Assembly (NCBI GenBank): GCA_018894105.1
Contig: CM032122.1
Span: 38,843,404-38,907,403 of the forward strand
Reading direction: 5' to 3'
Origin: Jacaranda mimosifolia
Taxonomy: Eukaryota; Streptophyta; Magnoliopsida; Lamiales; Bignoniaceae
Length of the DNA: 64,000 nucleotides
The position numbers were made by a program, and so were the translations under genes. How positions within the stretch are numbered: position 1 is the first letter of the stretch; every line of letters starts with the position of its first letter. Under the pieces are notes generated by a model. It worked only from the letters and a program-made list of their open reading frames with translations. It was not told the DNA's origin and made no database searches. Positions 10,843 through 25,800 of this stretch are shown one piece after another.

Positions 10843-13800
10843 CTACAACTGAAGTCTAAGTGCCTGCAATGATTTGATCTTCGATTCGCAAATCTTGAGA
10901 AACTCTGAGAGTAAACTACCTTGCCCAGTAGTAATCCTTCTCACAACATCGGCAGGATTCCAAGACTGTAATGCCTCAAGAATCCTATCACCAAGTTCAA
11001 CATCCTTCATCACCGAGACAGAAGACTCCAGTATTTTGAAGACTTTGCCAGGTCCATTGTATCTTCCGTTTCTCTGAATTGAGGAAAATATGGCTTCCAC
11101 TTTTTCATCATCAGGTTTGTGAAGTTGTTCTCTTATCCATTTTGTGACCACTTTTATTGTATCACACAGAGACTCAATTGAATTTTGTATCTCATGTGAC
11201 AAATGAGAATTTGATTGTTCTACAGATGCACCTTTCTTTTTCTTCTTCCCTGAAGGGAGCAATGCCCGAACACAAGATTGGATGATTAGAGCATGCCAAG
11301 CTAAGGGTTCTGTTATAAGCTGCACCACGAAAGGAAGATCACTTCCTGGAGAAGAAACTATGGGCCCTGCAGATGTAATCTTCTCCAGGACATACTTTCT
11401 CAGCAAAGTATTCACAACATTCCAAGTACTAGAGCCAGAATTGCCTCCGTGAGAAAACCTAATCTCGTGAGAGTTTAAATTCCAAGCATTCAAAAAGACA
11501 GAAAAATTCATCCAATCAATGATATCTGGACTTGGTGCCTGCACAAGTGTATATTTACTTAATCAGTAGGGAAAAGCATGTCTTTAGACATGGTAATTCA
11601 ACTTTGAAATTATATAGTAACATGACGAGTAAAGCCAGATCAATCATCCTTTCATCTTTTACACAGAGGTAAGGACACGGGTCTCACTCCTTGCTATGTA
11701 AATATTGTTGGGCTCTAACTAAGCGACCCAAAATGCTTAAAGCCATGTCGACAAAGGGAACTAACCTAGTCCTTGTAAACTATTGCACCTTTGTCCCACT
11801 GACGACGTGGGATAGGGTGTCATAACAAAGTGGGTATGCTTTTGATTCTAGAAAATTACGACAAAAGAAACAGTATACCAATGCATTAAAAGTGGATCTC
11901 CAGGTTTTCAGTCCAACTACCCCAAAACTTAAAATAGAATGTGGCAACAAAAATTCAGATTATTCAAATCCATATTGTAAGTAATTGCTGTATATTTTGC
12001 ATGAAAACATAAAACTCAGGGTATGTTCACTAGCATTTTGGGAAAAAAAATTTCCTAACTCCCAAAACAATCCCAAAAAACATACACATTCTCCAATCAT
12101 TTTCCCAAAATGCAAAAAATTTATACCCAAAAAACCCTCAGAATTCAATCTCAAAAAGACCCTACACACTACCCTAGCCCTACCTTGACCCTACCTAACA
12201 CTCAAATATATATATATACACCATCAAAGTATATATATATATATATACACATTACATAAAAAAATAATTTCTTCCTACAAACCCAACAAAAAAGTAACTG
12301 ATTTGACATTTACAATAAAATTTGTCCCCCTACCAAAACATTAACAACAAACAACTCATTCTCAATCCATTTTCCCTATTTTCCCAAAACATAAACAAAC
12401 ACTTGACACTTTTTCCAAGTTTCCTCCCAAAAACTCATTCTCCCAAAAAAATTTCTAGAAAATGGCCAAAATGCTAGTGAACAAGCCCTCAAATTATTCA
12501 AATCCATATTGTAAGTAATGGCTGGATGTTTTGTACATAAACATAAAACTCATAAGCAAAAGTTACTATCCCTTGAAAGCCAAATTACTGAAGATGGTGA
12601 ACATGCATAGGCACATGCAGGCGAATGGGAATCCACCCATGGTTATCCATGTTTATGACTAGTCACTTGATCACCAACGATCCATTTGCATGTGAAGTGC
12701 AATATATGCAGCACATGTTCCCATATCAGAATCTGTCCCCTATCTCATTTCTAATATTTAAGCAATTCCTTTTCTACATTTTTCTAGAGTAAGTTGACAC
12801 AATGTTTAAGCACAGGCTGATCTAAATCCCTAGTTGAACTCCTCCAACAAGAATATCCAAATCACCTTGCTAAATAAAATGTACACACCTGAAAATACCC
12901 ATATTCGTAAATATCAACATAATAGACTAAGAAATATACCACGCCATGGTCAGGTCAAGGCCTCAGTGAAAGTTCCCGACTTTTTCTCAGCCTCAAATAA
13001 TACCACTACTTATATTATTCCTTAATTGTTTCTATGAAGTTCACAGACTGTTCATCTCTTTTCCATTGTTCTCTTGTTTTTATTACTGGATTTTTCCTGT
13101 TCTATTCCGAGTGGGGTGGGGTAGGGGTGGGGTGTTGGGGGGATGGAACTGCTGTAAAGAAAACCCAAATCTGATGATACCTATTGCCCCATTCTTGACC
13201 TAACAACTGTCCATGCTACAGCTAACAAGCATGACTAAGCAGCCTTGTAATTGGGAAACATGAAAATAACAGATAAACAATGGTAAAATGATCAAGAACA
13301 TACCTCAAAGAGCTTCTGGCCACTTGAAACCCCAATGACAAGTTCCACAGCATCTTGGAAGGGATACTCCAAGAATTTAGCATAGCGCTCAAGTAAAATT
13401 TTCAGCTCTAGTGAGAGTTTCGGATCAACTAGTGACCCATTGGCTTCAATATTTTCCTTCACTGATGCTGAAGCAGAATTTATTGATAAATAGATCATCC
13501 GTGGAAGAAGAGATCTCTTTTCTACGGCTTTTATAACATTTTCTTCTGTTTGCTTGATCTGATTATGCTGCAAAGCGAGTGACATATATGTTAATAATTG
13601 CTTCATTTTAGGAACAAACCTACATTTTTTAGTGGACTCACGCAAAAATCAAAGTACAGTCTCTGTCAGTGGAGAGAAACAGCAAAAGATGTCGGGCACA
13701 TAAAGGAAATTCTTTGCTAGAAAAAGAAAGGGTAAGTAAAGAAGCAGAAAAACAAAGCAAAGGGTATCAGAAAACTACTTAAATGTCAGACCACCTTCAT

Positions 13801-16800
13801 GATGAACCACTTCTTTTTACCATTTGGGATAGGTAAAGATTTAGATTTCTAAAGGGGTGAAATCAAAAGGTTGAGTCAGTTTTATGCACTGACTCAGTAT
13901 CACAGTAAGTCCTAAAGATAGATGCAGTAAAAATGAGAATCTGAAACATGCCTAGTGTCGAAAAAAAAATCAAATAAAGCTTCATAAGCTCTCAATTTTG
14001 GTAAAATCTCTTCAAGAAGTCAAGGCCACCATCAAATCCCAAACCCATGAGGACTCTGATTTCTAGTTATAAGAAAAACTTTTGGCATAAGATAACCATC
14101 AGCTGACCACAGCAAAATAAAGAAAATAATCCTCAACAACCTCATGAAACTACAGAATTTCTGTGAACCCAAACTGGGCCTCTAGATATACTTAAAAAAA
14201 ACCAGGTTTAGTGATACTAGTTATACATAATATGAAGAGTTAATTAACAAATTACTTTTGAGAAGGTGCAAATATTTCAAATAAAACATATCTTCTTATG
14301 TTTATCTTTTCTTGAGCCATTCCAAATGGACATTATACATTTAATTTAATTTTCACGCCACAAGAATGCATATAAATCCAAAATAGCATTGAATACTAAG
14401 TTGAATATTCATACCAAGGTTTCTCTGGGATAATAGGATACTCCTTGGAATGGTTCTGGAAACATGGAAAAGTAGTCATCAGATGTTGCAATTATTAACA
14501 ATAATAAGCAAGCACTAAGATGGCTTTTCACTAAGATGGTATGGGCAGACCAATAACATAGAGAAGTTGCACTAAGGAAAATGATCAGTGAAGAAGGAAA
14601 TACTGCCAGCATCATTGGAAAAAGCAAGAAGACAATTACTTTTGGTAAACAATGTTCTTATCATGATGCAATTGGAAGGGAGCATACTGACCCAAGAGAT
14701 AATTTTTATCATAAGTAGGCGTCCACCAAGGTCGTAACTTCAAGTCTTCATTAAAGGTCAAGGATTTGTTTCTGATTTCATTTGACAGCTCGATAAAGTG
14801 AACTCCACTTCTCAAACTTTTCAGGATGCACTGAGAAATAAATTTTGATCAGAAATATTTCATTTAGGAAAAAGAAAGCAGCTAAAAAATAAGTTAGATA
14901 ATATTATGAAGCACAACTGCAAAGCATAATCACCTCCTCTTCATCAATATTATCTGAGTTCTGCTTTAGCTGTAAAATAGATGATTCAATCTTCATCATT
15001 AAATACTGACTGGAGCGCTGCAGTCTTTCCTTAAATTGGACGAATTCAATTACCTAAGACAGTAAATAAGAAAAGGATTCTAAGATTTTCATACAGCACA
15101 TTCAAATAAAGTAGCTCAAACTCCAGTACCCAAAAAAACCAACTTAATTACTAAATTATGAAGAAGGGATGTAACCACATTATGACCTCATTTAAGAAAT
15201 GGCTAAGAGTATATTCCTTAAGTAATCAAAGAGAAGCTTGAAAAAAAATTGTTTTCTCACACATTGGAAAAGTAAATGTACACTGCAAAATTCAGATATC
15301 AAGGAGGATTTAGATGTTTCTTTGCAGACCAATTTATCATCAAGTTGCATCCTATACGACTATTTTTATACTCTAGCAAATCATCTTTTCTTGATTGATA
15401 ACAGAACTTACATCAGAATATCAGCCTCTAAAAACATGACCTAATGCGAGGAAATTTGCAAAGAGCCTTTATGAAACTATTTTTTTGCAACTATACATGT
15501 CATTCCAGCCATTCAAAAATTTCAAGTTCGAAAAAGCTAAAAGCATTAACAAAACACCGCATCTGCCATCTATCACCCACTGGTGCTCTAGAAGGAGCTT
15601 CCATTCAAAGATCAGTCTATGAATTACGCACTCATGAACTCAACCAAAACACTGCTGCAGTAGATTCACACAACCCCAGTTATCCAACCAAGATGTTCAA
15701 TAATTTCTCATGACACTCCTCTAAAGTCATTATGCATGCAAAATCATGGCCAAATTTTTTATAATGCTGAAAGAAGCCAAGAGAAACTTTCTCTGAAGAT
15801 GCTCTATTCAGTCCAGAATCTTTCTTCGCAGGGCAAATTGTCATCCGGCTAAAGGAAATCATACGTAGTGAGAATAAGGCTCCACTTGGATCCATTTCAA
15901 GAAATGCTTTTAAAAAGTGTACTCCAAAAAAAGTAGGGACTTCTGTGGCATTTGTTTCAAAATGATAGCGTCAATAGAGTTTATAGTTGTATCTAAAAGT
16001 TGGATATGGTTAAAAACTGTTTGGTTTCACTTTCAATACATGTCAAATTTTATGTCATGTGTCATTTCAATTATCATGAAGCTACTGTTGTGATAAGAAT
16101 TTGATATTGATTATGTGAATGATATAAGAAAGAAATCAGTTGTTTATTTTATGGTGTAATAGCTTATGTTTAATAGACAGACTCTGTTTTAACAGTGAAG
16201 AGAGAGAAACTAAAAAAGAAAGAGAGTGGATATGTCGGGAACGGGATATTCGGAAAAAGAAATGGGGTCCCTAGAGCATGTATCCAAAACACGGGGTAAA
16301 TCAAAGGGAAATATAAACTCCGCCTGCTTAAAAATGGATTGTCATCTAAAAATTGAAACCAAAAGAAAACTAAGGGGGTGTTTGGTTTTATTTTCAAACC
16401 TCATTTCCACCAATTTTACTATTCCAGAAATAGAAATCATCACTTTTTAAAAAATTCACCCAACAAATTTCAATTTCCATTTTCAAAACACATTCTCCAA
16501 CAATCTATATATATTTTCCCAATAACCTATATATCTTCTCTCTCTCTATTCCATTATTTCTATCTCTCTCCACCTACAACCTATTAAAATCAACATAATC
16601 ATTGCATTTCCAAACATTTCATCCAACATTTTCATTTCCATATCACATCACATAACTAATTCTCAACATTTTAGAAATTATGGAAATGGAATTTGGAAAT
16701 GGAAATAAAACCAAACAGGCCCTAAGTTCTCAAGGTCAGATATCTTTTCTGAAGTGAAAAATAAAAACACATGCTGCAGATGGATGCTGAGGAGTATGGG

Positions 16801-19800
16801 GAAGAGAGTCCAAGGCTAGCTGGATCCAAATTAACCATTTTCAAATTCAAGAGAGAAGTAACAAGCCACTCAGAAATATTTTCAAAGATTTAAATACAAC
16901 TGAACAATCGTAAGAGCATCCTGCTTACTTTTGAGTAGTTCCTATGGCGATATGCGAGGAATGTAAGATCTGCAGATTCTCTAAAGTGGTCGTCCATGAA
17001 TCTTAAATACTCACTCATGAGATGATTCAAATCTGCCCATAGGGGAGATGCTAACATCTGTGGTAAAATGTGGTGAGATACTGTCTCCATCAAAATATTC
17101 TTCACATCCAGAGATTTATAACTACATAGAAGAAACAAACTCAAAACTAAGCTACAGTAAAATAGAAAACTCAATAAAGATTCCAAATGGTACATGCTAG
17201 CCAACAATCCAAACTATAAGGTAGTAGCAGAAAAAATGATTTGAAAAGGATGAAAAAGAAGAAAAAAAAGAAGGGCGAAATTTGGTTGTGCATAACTATT
17301 TGTTTACCGTTCATAAGCTAATGGAAGGGAACTCCAATAAGAATAAAGATGCACCAATAAAACCTTATACTGCCACACATATCTGCAAAAATGACCAAAA
17401 TCATTAAATGTTAGATTTCAATGTAGTAGTTGAATTGTTTGTAATTAAAAGTTAGATTTAGATATAGTAGTTACACTGTTTAATAATGCTATTCCCAGAA
17501 TGGAACTATTACATTCATCCAGAAAAGAATCCTTGGAAGAGAGATTCACAACACAATTTTATAGTAGGTTTCAGCAGAAAGCCTGCCTACATCATGCTTT
17601 ACCTAAAATTTAATGAAAGAAAATTAATGCTTATATTGCAAAAAGATAGCCTAATCTAAACTGTACCCCATGCTCTTAAGTTTTGGAATGTGCACCATGT
17701 AAAAGTCATTGTCATTAGGGCGTTGGTGCTACCTTATTATCGACTATGGTAAAGCTCAAAGGGACATAATCTCACCAAGATGGAGATATGCCACTTCATA
17801 CCACATTGAGCTTGTTAACTATGGTGCACATCTTAGTATGCATGTCCAAGAGAGTAATTTACATCATGACCATCGTTTGCAGAAGTCCAGGTTACCAAGA
17901 ATCAACCTAGAATGACAGTGCCCAAGACTTTCCGAAATAAATAAAAGTGGGCTTGGCCGACTATGATGCTAGCAGAAAGCGTGGTAGCACAGGGAATTAG
18001 GAAAGAGTTGATCCTTATGTTCAAGTTAATTACCAATGCACATGCTAGTCTTTGTTGAGCAATAAGCTCTTAAATGCTGTCCAGATTCTTACTTTCCAAT
18101 CTCAAGCAGCCCCAATATTATAGGTAGAAGGTCAAAGCCTGGCACTTAAGGCACAATGATTCTAAGAAATTCAGACTTACATAGCAAGTCAGATGCATCA
18201 TAACGTAAACTGTGTCTCATGCATGCCAAGAAGTTCTAATATCAATAGAACCATGACCAACATCCTCAGGCATTTGGCATCACTATCTACATTTCCATTG
18301 TTGTCTTGAACACCATATGACTAACCCAAATTGCTATAGCTGTTCCCCAACCACCAGATTGTCATTTCCCTTCAATTTCGCCAAATACCTCCAGCTCCTT
18401 CCTATCCCCAGAATCATCATCAGAACTCCATAAGCAACCAAATGATATCAAAACAAATAAGTAAATGAAAAAATAAACTTTCTGAAGAAAACCTTGGCCA
18501 TAAATTAATCAATCATGTTTCCTTTTCAGGAAACCCCAAAATAAGACTCCAATCCTAAAACAGAAATCTTTTTATCCAAAAATACCAGTTTACTTAAAGC
18601 TATGATGCCATACTACTAACTCAGAACAACGGTTTCAAGGGCAATAGTGCAACTGTCTAAAAATTTTTATGTTTCTCTACTCTCGTCTAAACACCATTGA
18701 GTCAAATAGGACTGCAAAAGTGGGACAGGGGAAGTTCAATGAGTAGAATAGTTGACATGTTAGGGATCAGAATAACTTGAGAAGAAAGCCAAAATACAAA
18801 GAACGAAGGTAGTTGCGGGACCATCAGTTCACTGCCAACAGAAAGAAAAATGAGAAGAAATCAGAGGATAGAAAAACAGAAAGAAACAAACAGTAACGTA
18901 AGAAAAAGAGAGGAAAGGAGAGAAAAAGTAATAAACAATTAGGGGCTAGAGGACGCATACATTGCTGGGGCCATAGATAATAAAGGATGGTGTAAGGTCT
19001 ACTGATACATGAAAGCAATGCTTGCAAGTTTGTTTTTGTGCTAAAGCACAATTACTTACTTTTCCTTTGGTTAAGATAATTAAGGGTATAATGATATAAT
19101 TGTTGTAATGATATAATTGTTGCAGTCATGACCCAGCATGGACATAACAAGCTCCTTTTAAAATCATTTAGGTCGTCAAAAGATATCCTGACTTTATAAA
19201 TATTTGCTGTCACGAAAAGGATTAAATCAATACTCAGTTATGTACTTGAGATAAGCTTGTATATGATCTATGTGGAATAAGGTCTGTGCTAAAACTTTGA
19301 CTGTAGGATTGTGTTCCAGAAAGGATTCAACGATCTTGGACTACAAGATTGTGACAATAATTCAAGTATCCTAGAGGACTTCATAATTTTATAAATAACT
19401 CAGAAATGCAACATGCCCACACATCCCTATCTATCCCTGTACTCTTTTATGTTGTAAGATTTTTTCTTGTCTTTCACTTAGTGTGTTCTACAACTCCATC
19501 CTACATCTTAGCTAGTCATCCACATCATGTGTACCACCAGAAAAGAGGCACAAGATGTGTTCTTGATATGTAATATAATTTGCAGTGTTATATTTATTTA
19601 TAAAAGCTAATATATAAGATAAGGACATCGAGCACTCAAGCAGAACACCAGAAACATATATTAAAAAATATAAGTATATAAGAATGGGGAGAGGTATAGA
19701 TCTCTAGCCCTTACAAGATATTTACAGAAATCCTAGATGATAGTTGAATAATTATCACAATACTGTGCTCCACAACTACCACAACAACGTCCCAGAATTG

Positions 19801-22800
19801 TCAAGATATTCACATCATTCTCTCAGACACAGCTGAAATAAATAAGGAAGCTTGGTGGGGAAATTTGTAATGAATACCAAAAGAACTAGAGAGAAGAGCT
19901 GATAGGCAAAAGGTGACTTCTATCAAACATAATTAAAATTTGACGCTACTACAGAAGTTTCTTGTGCCGCTTCTTCATCTTTCTATTTCTTAGAAGGGTG
20001 GGTGGTGGGGTAGGTACTATTTTCCAAGGTCTACATAAACTTTTGTAAATCGTCATTCTTAATCTTTTTATTTTAATAGAATTCATTATTATGAGAATTA
20101 GCAGTATGGTTTGATTGTTTCTTGTCATGATTTCACTTCTCTCTTAAAACTCTACTTCTTTCCCCATCTTCCAGTACAACCCAATTTTTTGCACGAGTTC
20201 ACAAAAATGCTCCTTGACCCCTACATATTTCTAAATTGCTTATTTTACATTTTAAAATTCCACAACTCTCCTGTATTAGTTCACTCATTTTCAGGCCTAA
20301 ACTTTTTCTTACTTTTCAACCAAACAAAATCTGAAGTTTCTGCCTTGAAGTTGTTCTTCCACAAGTGACAAGTATCAGCGTTAATAGTGATCCTGACCTC
20401 AATGAAAAGCGATTTTCCCACTGGTGCTGACTGGAAAAACATGTAGCACTTGGAACGAGATGGATGTTTTGTGGAAAAAATGAGATGGTCCAAGAACTTG
20501 TAGTTTGGTTGAATTTCAAAATGCTATATCAAGCAGTGTTCCCGATTCTGATCAAGAAGTCAATTAGTCAAAAGTGTTGGCTTGCAGAGAGGTGTGTGCC
20601 ACTTAGATCATAACAAGCACATTATATTATGCATCCCATACAAGAGCCATTATCACTTTTGAACTTGGAAGCCTTTGGCTTATGCCCAAGATGAGAAAAG
20701 AAGCACAGTTTCACACCATTGCAAGAATTTTGCTTCCTCCTATAATGTGTGCACATGAATTCAGCATAAAAAACAGCCTGCACTATCACTATCTCCAAGT
20801 AATCTGAGGAAATCTCCAGCATTATCTCCAAAGATAGACAGCAATATGACTACCAACACATATGAAGTCAAAATTCTTAAGGCACCTGACGTCTATTGGC
20901 CAAGTATGCAAGCAATCAACTATTCATGCACCAGGTAATTCAGCTCGGTATGTTTCTTCCATTCTCCTTCCATCAGAGAGGGCAAGAATACCATATTAAA
21001 CCTCATCATTCAAACCTATCAGATCCTAAGATGTTGATTGTCATGCATATAAATCATTGCTTTCATAATTTTCACCACTATAAGCTTTCTAAAGAGAAAA
21101 ACAGTTTTTCTTAACATCTGCCAATATAAAGAGAGAGAATAGTTTTTCTTCATTCACATTCACTGACAGACTGAAGGAATTACAAAAAGTCCTGACAACA
21201 AAAATCAGCAAAATTAACTTTCTAACCTTCGGATAGCCAAACCAAATTCCAGAATAATAATCGACTCTAGCAAATAGCCAAGATCCCTTGTACGCCAGAA
21301 AAGCTTAGCCACAAGGAGAAAAAGATTATTAATTGAAACAACATAACCTTCAATGTTCTATCATGATACAAATATGGTAAACTAAATGCAGAACATTAAC
21401 AAAGAACTTAAAATCAAAGGGGGTGTTTGTTTTCATTTCCAAGCCCCATTTTCATTTTCATGTGGGAATGGAAATTGGAAACAAATACTTTCTCACAACT
21501 TTTTTCAGAAAAAGTACACATTTTCTTCTAAAACTCTTTCTAAATCTACCCTATCATCCTATTACACATCAATCAAATTCAAATTTAATTTGACATAAAG
21601 TATACACTATTATTTTTAAATTAATAAAATATACATATATTTTAAAAAAATAAATCTTTTTAAACATAAAAAAATATAAATTAACCTACTTTTCAATCCT
21701 ATAGCCTATTCTAATCATTACTTTCCAACATTTCATTCAAATAATCTCAATTTCTATTTTCATTTCATAACTAACTTTTCAACTTTTAGAAATGGCTGGA
21801 AATGGAAATGGCCTTTGGAAATAAAAACCAAACGGGCTGAAAATCTTTGTCAAAATAAAATATAGGAGAGAAGAGGGAGCAGTTCCTCCCTACCCAGACT
21901 TTATTATCATGGTTCAAGCAGGTATTGGTATCCAAAATGCATGAAGTAAAGTGATAGCAGGTTTTTTCAAATGAATTGGTGAAAAAACAAATCAGGAGCC
22001 ACATTATTGAGGATAGTTTTAGCTTCAAAAATTTCCAGGAGAATATGGCATTTAATTCCAGAAAACCTGAACAAAAATGAAACTCAATTTAGAGCAGGGA
22101 TAAATACGTCCTGAATATAGAGAATCATTTCCAAAAATGAAAACCTTCATTGAGTCATCAACATTTCCCACACGTAACTTCATTACATGCATATACTATC
22201 TCAGAATTCAAAGCAAGATAAGAACTGAAAAACTTCCAGCTGATCAGATCATCAGAGAGATAATCCACAAAATAAAAGCTAAAGCACAGGAATAATTCAA
22301 AATCAGATAGCAATTCCATCAGTTAAGCCATGGTGTCCATGAAAACAAACTAGTATAATATTCAGGAAAATTTCATATAAGATTTCCAAACAAAGAGGCT
22401 AGAATACAATCTAGCTATTACGTTCCTGCTGCAACTTCTGTTATCAAGTTAGTTGAGCTTCATCCATTTACATCACACGTGCAGAAAGGACGACTATATA
22501 ACAGCTTGTTTTGTGGGATTCTTTAGCATTTCTCCATATCACCAACAGCAAGGATAGAGAATAATAATTTAGCTTCACTAATATTGCGCCAAGTTTAAGG
22601 AGAGGAAATATAGCAAGGACCATGTAAGGTGACGCAGCGTCAAACTGTCTGGCCAAAGTTATCTCTAAACCAAATATCCAGTATTCCAATTCAAGATAAC
22701 AGATGCTTCACATCAATAAGAAAAATGCAATAGTCCAGCTGCAAGTCTTTTCTATCACCATGCAATAGAAATTTCTGACTAATTACAATTGGAGCACTTA

Positions 22801-25800
22801 AATGAGAGGGCGCATACAATTTTCAGAGCACAAGCTAGTACCTCAACCAATACATTGCATGCCATGGACAAAAGCTCTTCACCATACATACTTTCCTGTG
22901 TATCCAACTCTTTTGACAGCGGAAGATTCTTACAAAACATTTCTGTCATTTGTACAGCTATGTCCTCAAGTTCTGTCAAATAAATACAAAAATATATATT
23001 AGCCACCAAAAGGCAAGATAACACGTCAGTATGTCTAGTTTATTACATATACATACACATGAAGTGCTAAATAAAGTGCAAAAACCAAGCAGCTATAACT
23101 TTGTGGGACGGTCGGGAAGTTTGTGAAGAGTTATGAATCAAAGAAGATAGAACATATCCACACGCCATTCTATAATCAATAGGCTTCATTGAGAAAGGCT
23201 CTAATAACCAAAAGAGTATAAAAAGATTATTTCTTGCTGGAGAAGACAAATGCCATTGCAATTAAGTGGTAAAAGAACTAAAAATCTATAGAAAACAAAA
23301 TGCTGAGCATAAATTCATCACAATGAAATGGCTCGCGGCATACCATCCACTGGTAAAGCAAATATATCACCAATTAAGTTCTGGACTTTGAATACAGTTA
23401 TGGACAGCCCAAGTGCCTTAGTTGGCACACTCACGCTAGCTTCACGTTCCTTCACTAGTTTCTTCAAAAATTCGCTCTTCTTATTATTGTCAAGAACTTG
23501 AAGAAACACTTCAACATCAGAAGCGAAACAAGCCAAGTGCCCAAACCTGTCTCCAGAGAATCAAGCATTCAATAGGATGACTATAAAGAAGCAAAGTACT
23601 AAATGAAAAATGCAAAACTGCCAAGAAATCATCGCATGTAATCAACATTTAATTCACCGGTAATCAAAAGACAACTAGAGCCCTTGGCAATTTCTCATGT
23701 TCTGCACTTCTATTAATTGGTAGATTCTGTAAGTTGAATTCACTCAAGCGAGTGGCTTTAGGTAAGTCCATGCCATGACTTATGAATAGACACTGATATT
23801 ATTGAAGTCACTGCATGGACCATTTTTTCAAAAAAATTAAATCTTGATAAGCAACCAGTCAGCATGAATAAAACTTAGATCAACACCAGTCCTCCATTAT
23901 CTTTGTACCAAGATTGAGATGAAAACATCAGAAAGGAAGATGTGAAGCATGAGAGCGGAAGAAAGCCAACAAGCAAGACAAGGGAGGGTCCGACAAAAAC
24001 GTTTAACATGCTAAAGGAAGATTTATCAGATTATGATGTACCTGATAAAATATTGAATCAGATCCTCAACAACTTTGTCAGCGTCACCTTTCCCAAACAA
24101 AAGTTTTCGTCTTTCAATTTCAATATGTGCCAAGTATGGACATCTTTCAGAATTATTATTGGCCTTCACCAGTAATTTCTGTACAAAGTTCACTGCATTC
24201 TCCATACGTGAATCTAACTGCACATAGAAGTTAAAAAAGTTGGACACTGTAGAAAGTATAGTGATGAAGTACTTTAATAGGAGACTGCAAGAATTTACAA
24301 GTTCCTCTGGTATATGCGAATTCCTGCTCTCAATAGGACATAGTGTATGAATGGGATCATTCTCTTTGATCAAAATACTTTCATCCTCCAGCAGACAACC
24401 AAGGTATTGCAGGAAACATTCCCAGTCATCAGGACTACAAACCAAAGAAAGAAAAACACAAATTGTCGGAAATAAAATATGATTTGCATCAAGCACATCA
24501 AGTATGTAATTAAACAATGACGTAAAAGGGAAAAAACAGAATTTAGCCTAATATTATATATTGCTTCTTCATAGGAAGATGCCTCAATAATAATAGTCAT
24601 GACCTTGCAATCTGGCCAAGCGAAGACTATTAAAATCTCTCAAACCCATTATACTTTCATAACTCGGAAGAGAAGTGTTTAATAAGTTCGTTACTAGGAT
24701 TCAAGAGTCTATAAGAGTGATGCCTTTCATGGTTTCCATTACATCTTAGCACGATATAAAACTTCCAGAATCTCTAAATGGTTGATATAGGAACCAAGCA
24801 AACATATCTAGACGTCTCTAGGGTAATGGATCATAGGATCAGTTCCAAGTTTAACATATAGTCATACAAGCGCAACATATGGTCCTTTATTATTTATTCA
24901 GGGAAACCACACTACTTATGAAGGAAAGTTTACTCAAAAACATAACAATAGAAATGAAAAATCTCCAAATGTTACCATCTTCAATATTTATATAACAACA
25001 AAATACTAGGACAGAACATAGCAGAGAGCACAATAAATTGAGGAAAGCTGTTAAGACAAGAGAAGGGGGAAAAAATTACTCGTGTACATTCCATATGGAA
25101 TTATATTTGTTTCACTTAAATATTTTGATATAGCAACATAGTATTAACAGGAATTGGAGAAGCAAAACTAAGCAAAAATTTCCACAAATTTACATGCTTA
25201 AAAGTAAAAGATAAGTTCACATTTAAATGTTGTAACATTCTCAGGTTTCCCTTGGCTTTACTGAACAGCACAATATACAGCTACTTTTTTATAGATAAAA
25301 GTTCAAGGCTTGGTTGCTTTTACATAATACTTGAAAAATGGAGACTAAACATAAAATAGCTTGTAACAGCCTGCCTGATAAAAAAATTACTAATATATGT
25401 AACAAAGTTTATTCATCAAATTGACAGTTTAAAAGGCATACCATAGTTCTAAGACTTTCTGAAATACCTCAGCTGCAGCAGCATAGTCTCCTGCCTTAGC
25501 AAGAAGCCTTCCCTGTCAACTTAAAGTTACAGGAAACAAGCATAAATAAAGCATATAGAAACTAAAAGGGACAGCAATATCTGAGTTACAGAATCAAGAA
25601 TATTCATCAACCATATATTTTAAACAACCTAAAGCTAATCTCTAGGATATATTCCATGATATATTTCCGTTTACTGGAAACAACTTATCTAGATAATAGG
25701 CTGGCCAAATCATAAGGCAATAAATCAAGCAGCAGCAAGAACGATCATGTCTTATGCGGAAAGGAAAGGAACAAGAAGAATATAAATACTGAATTCATTT

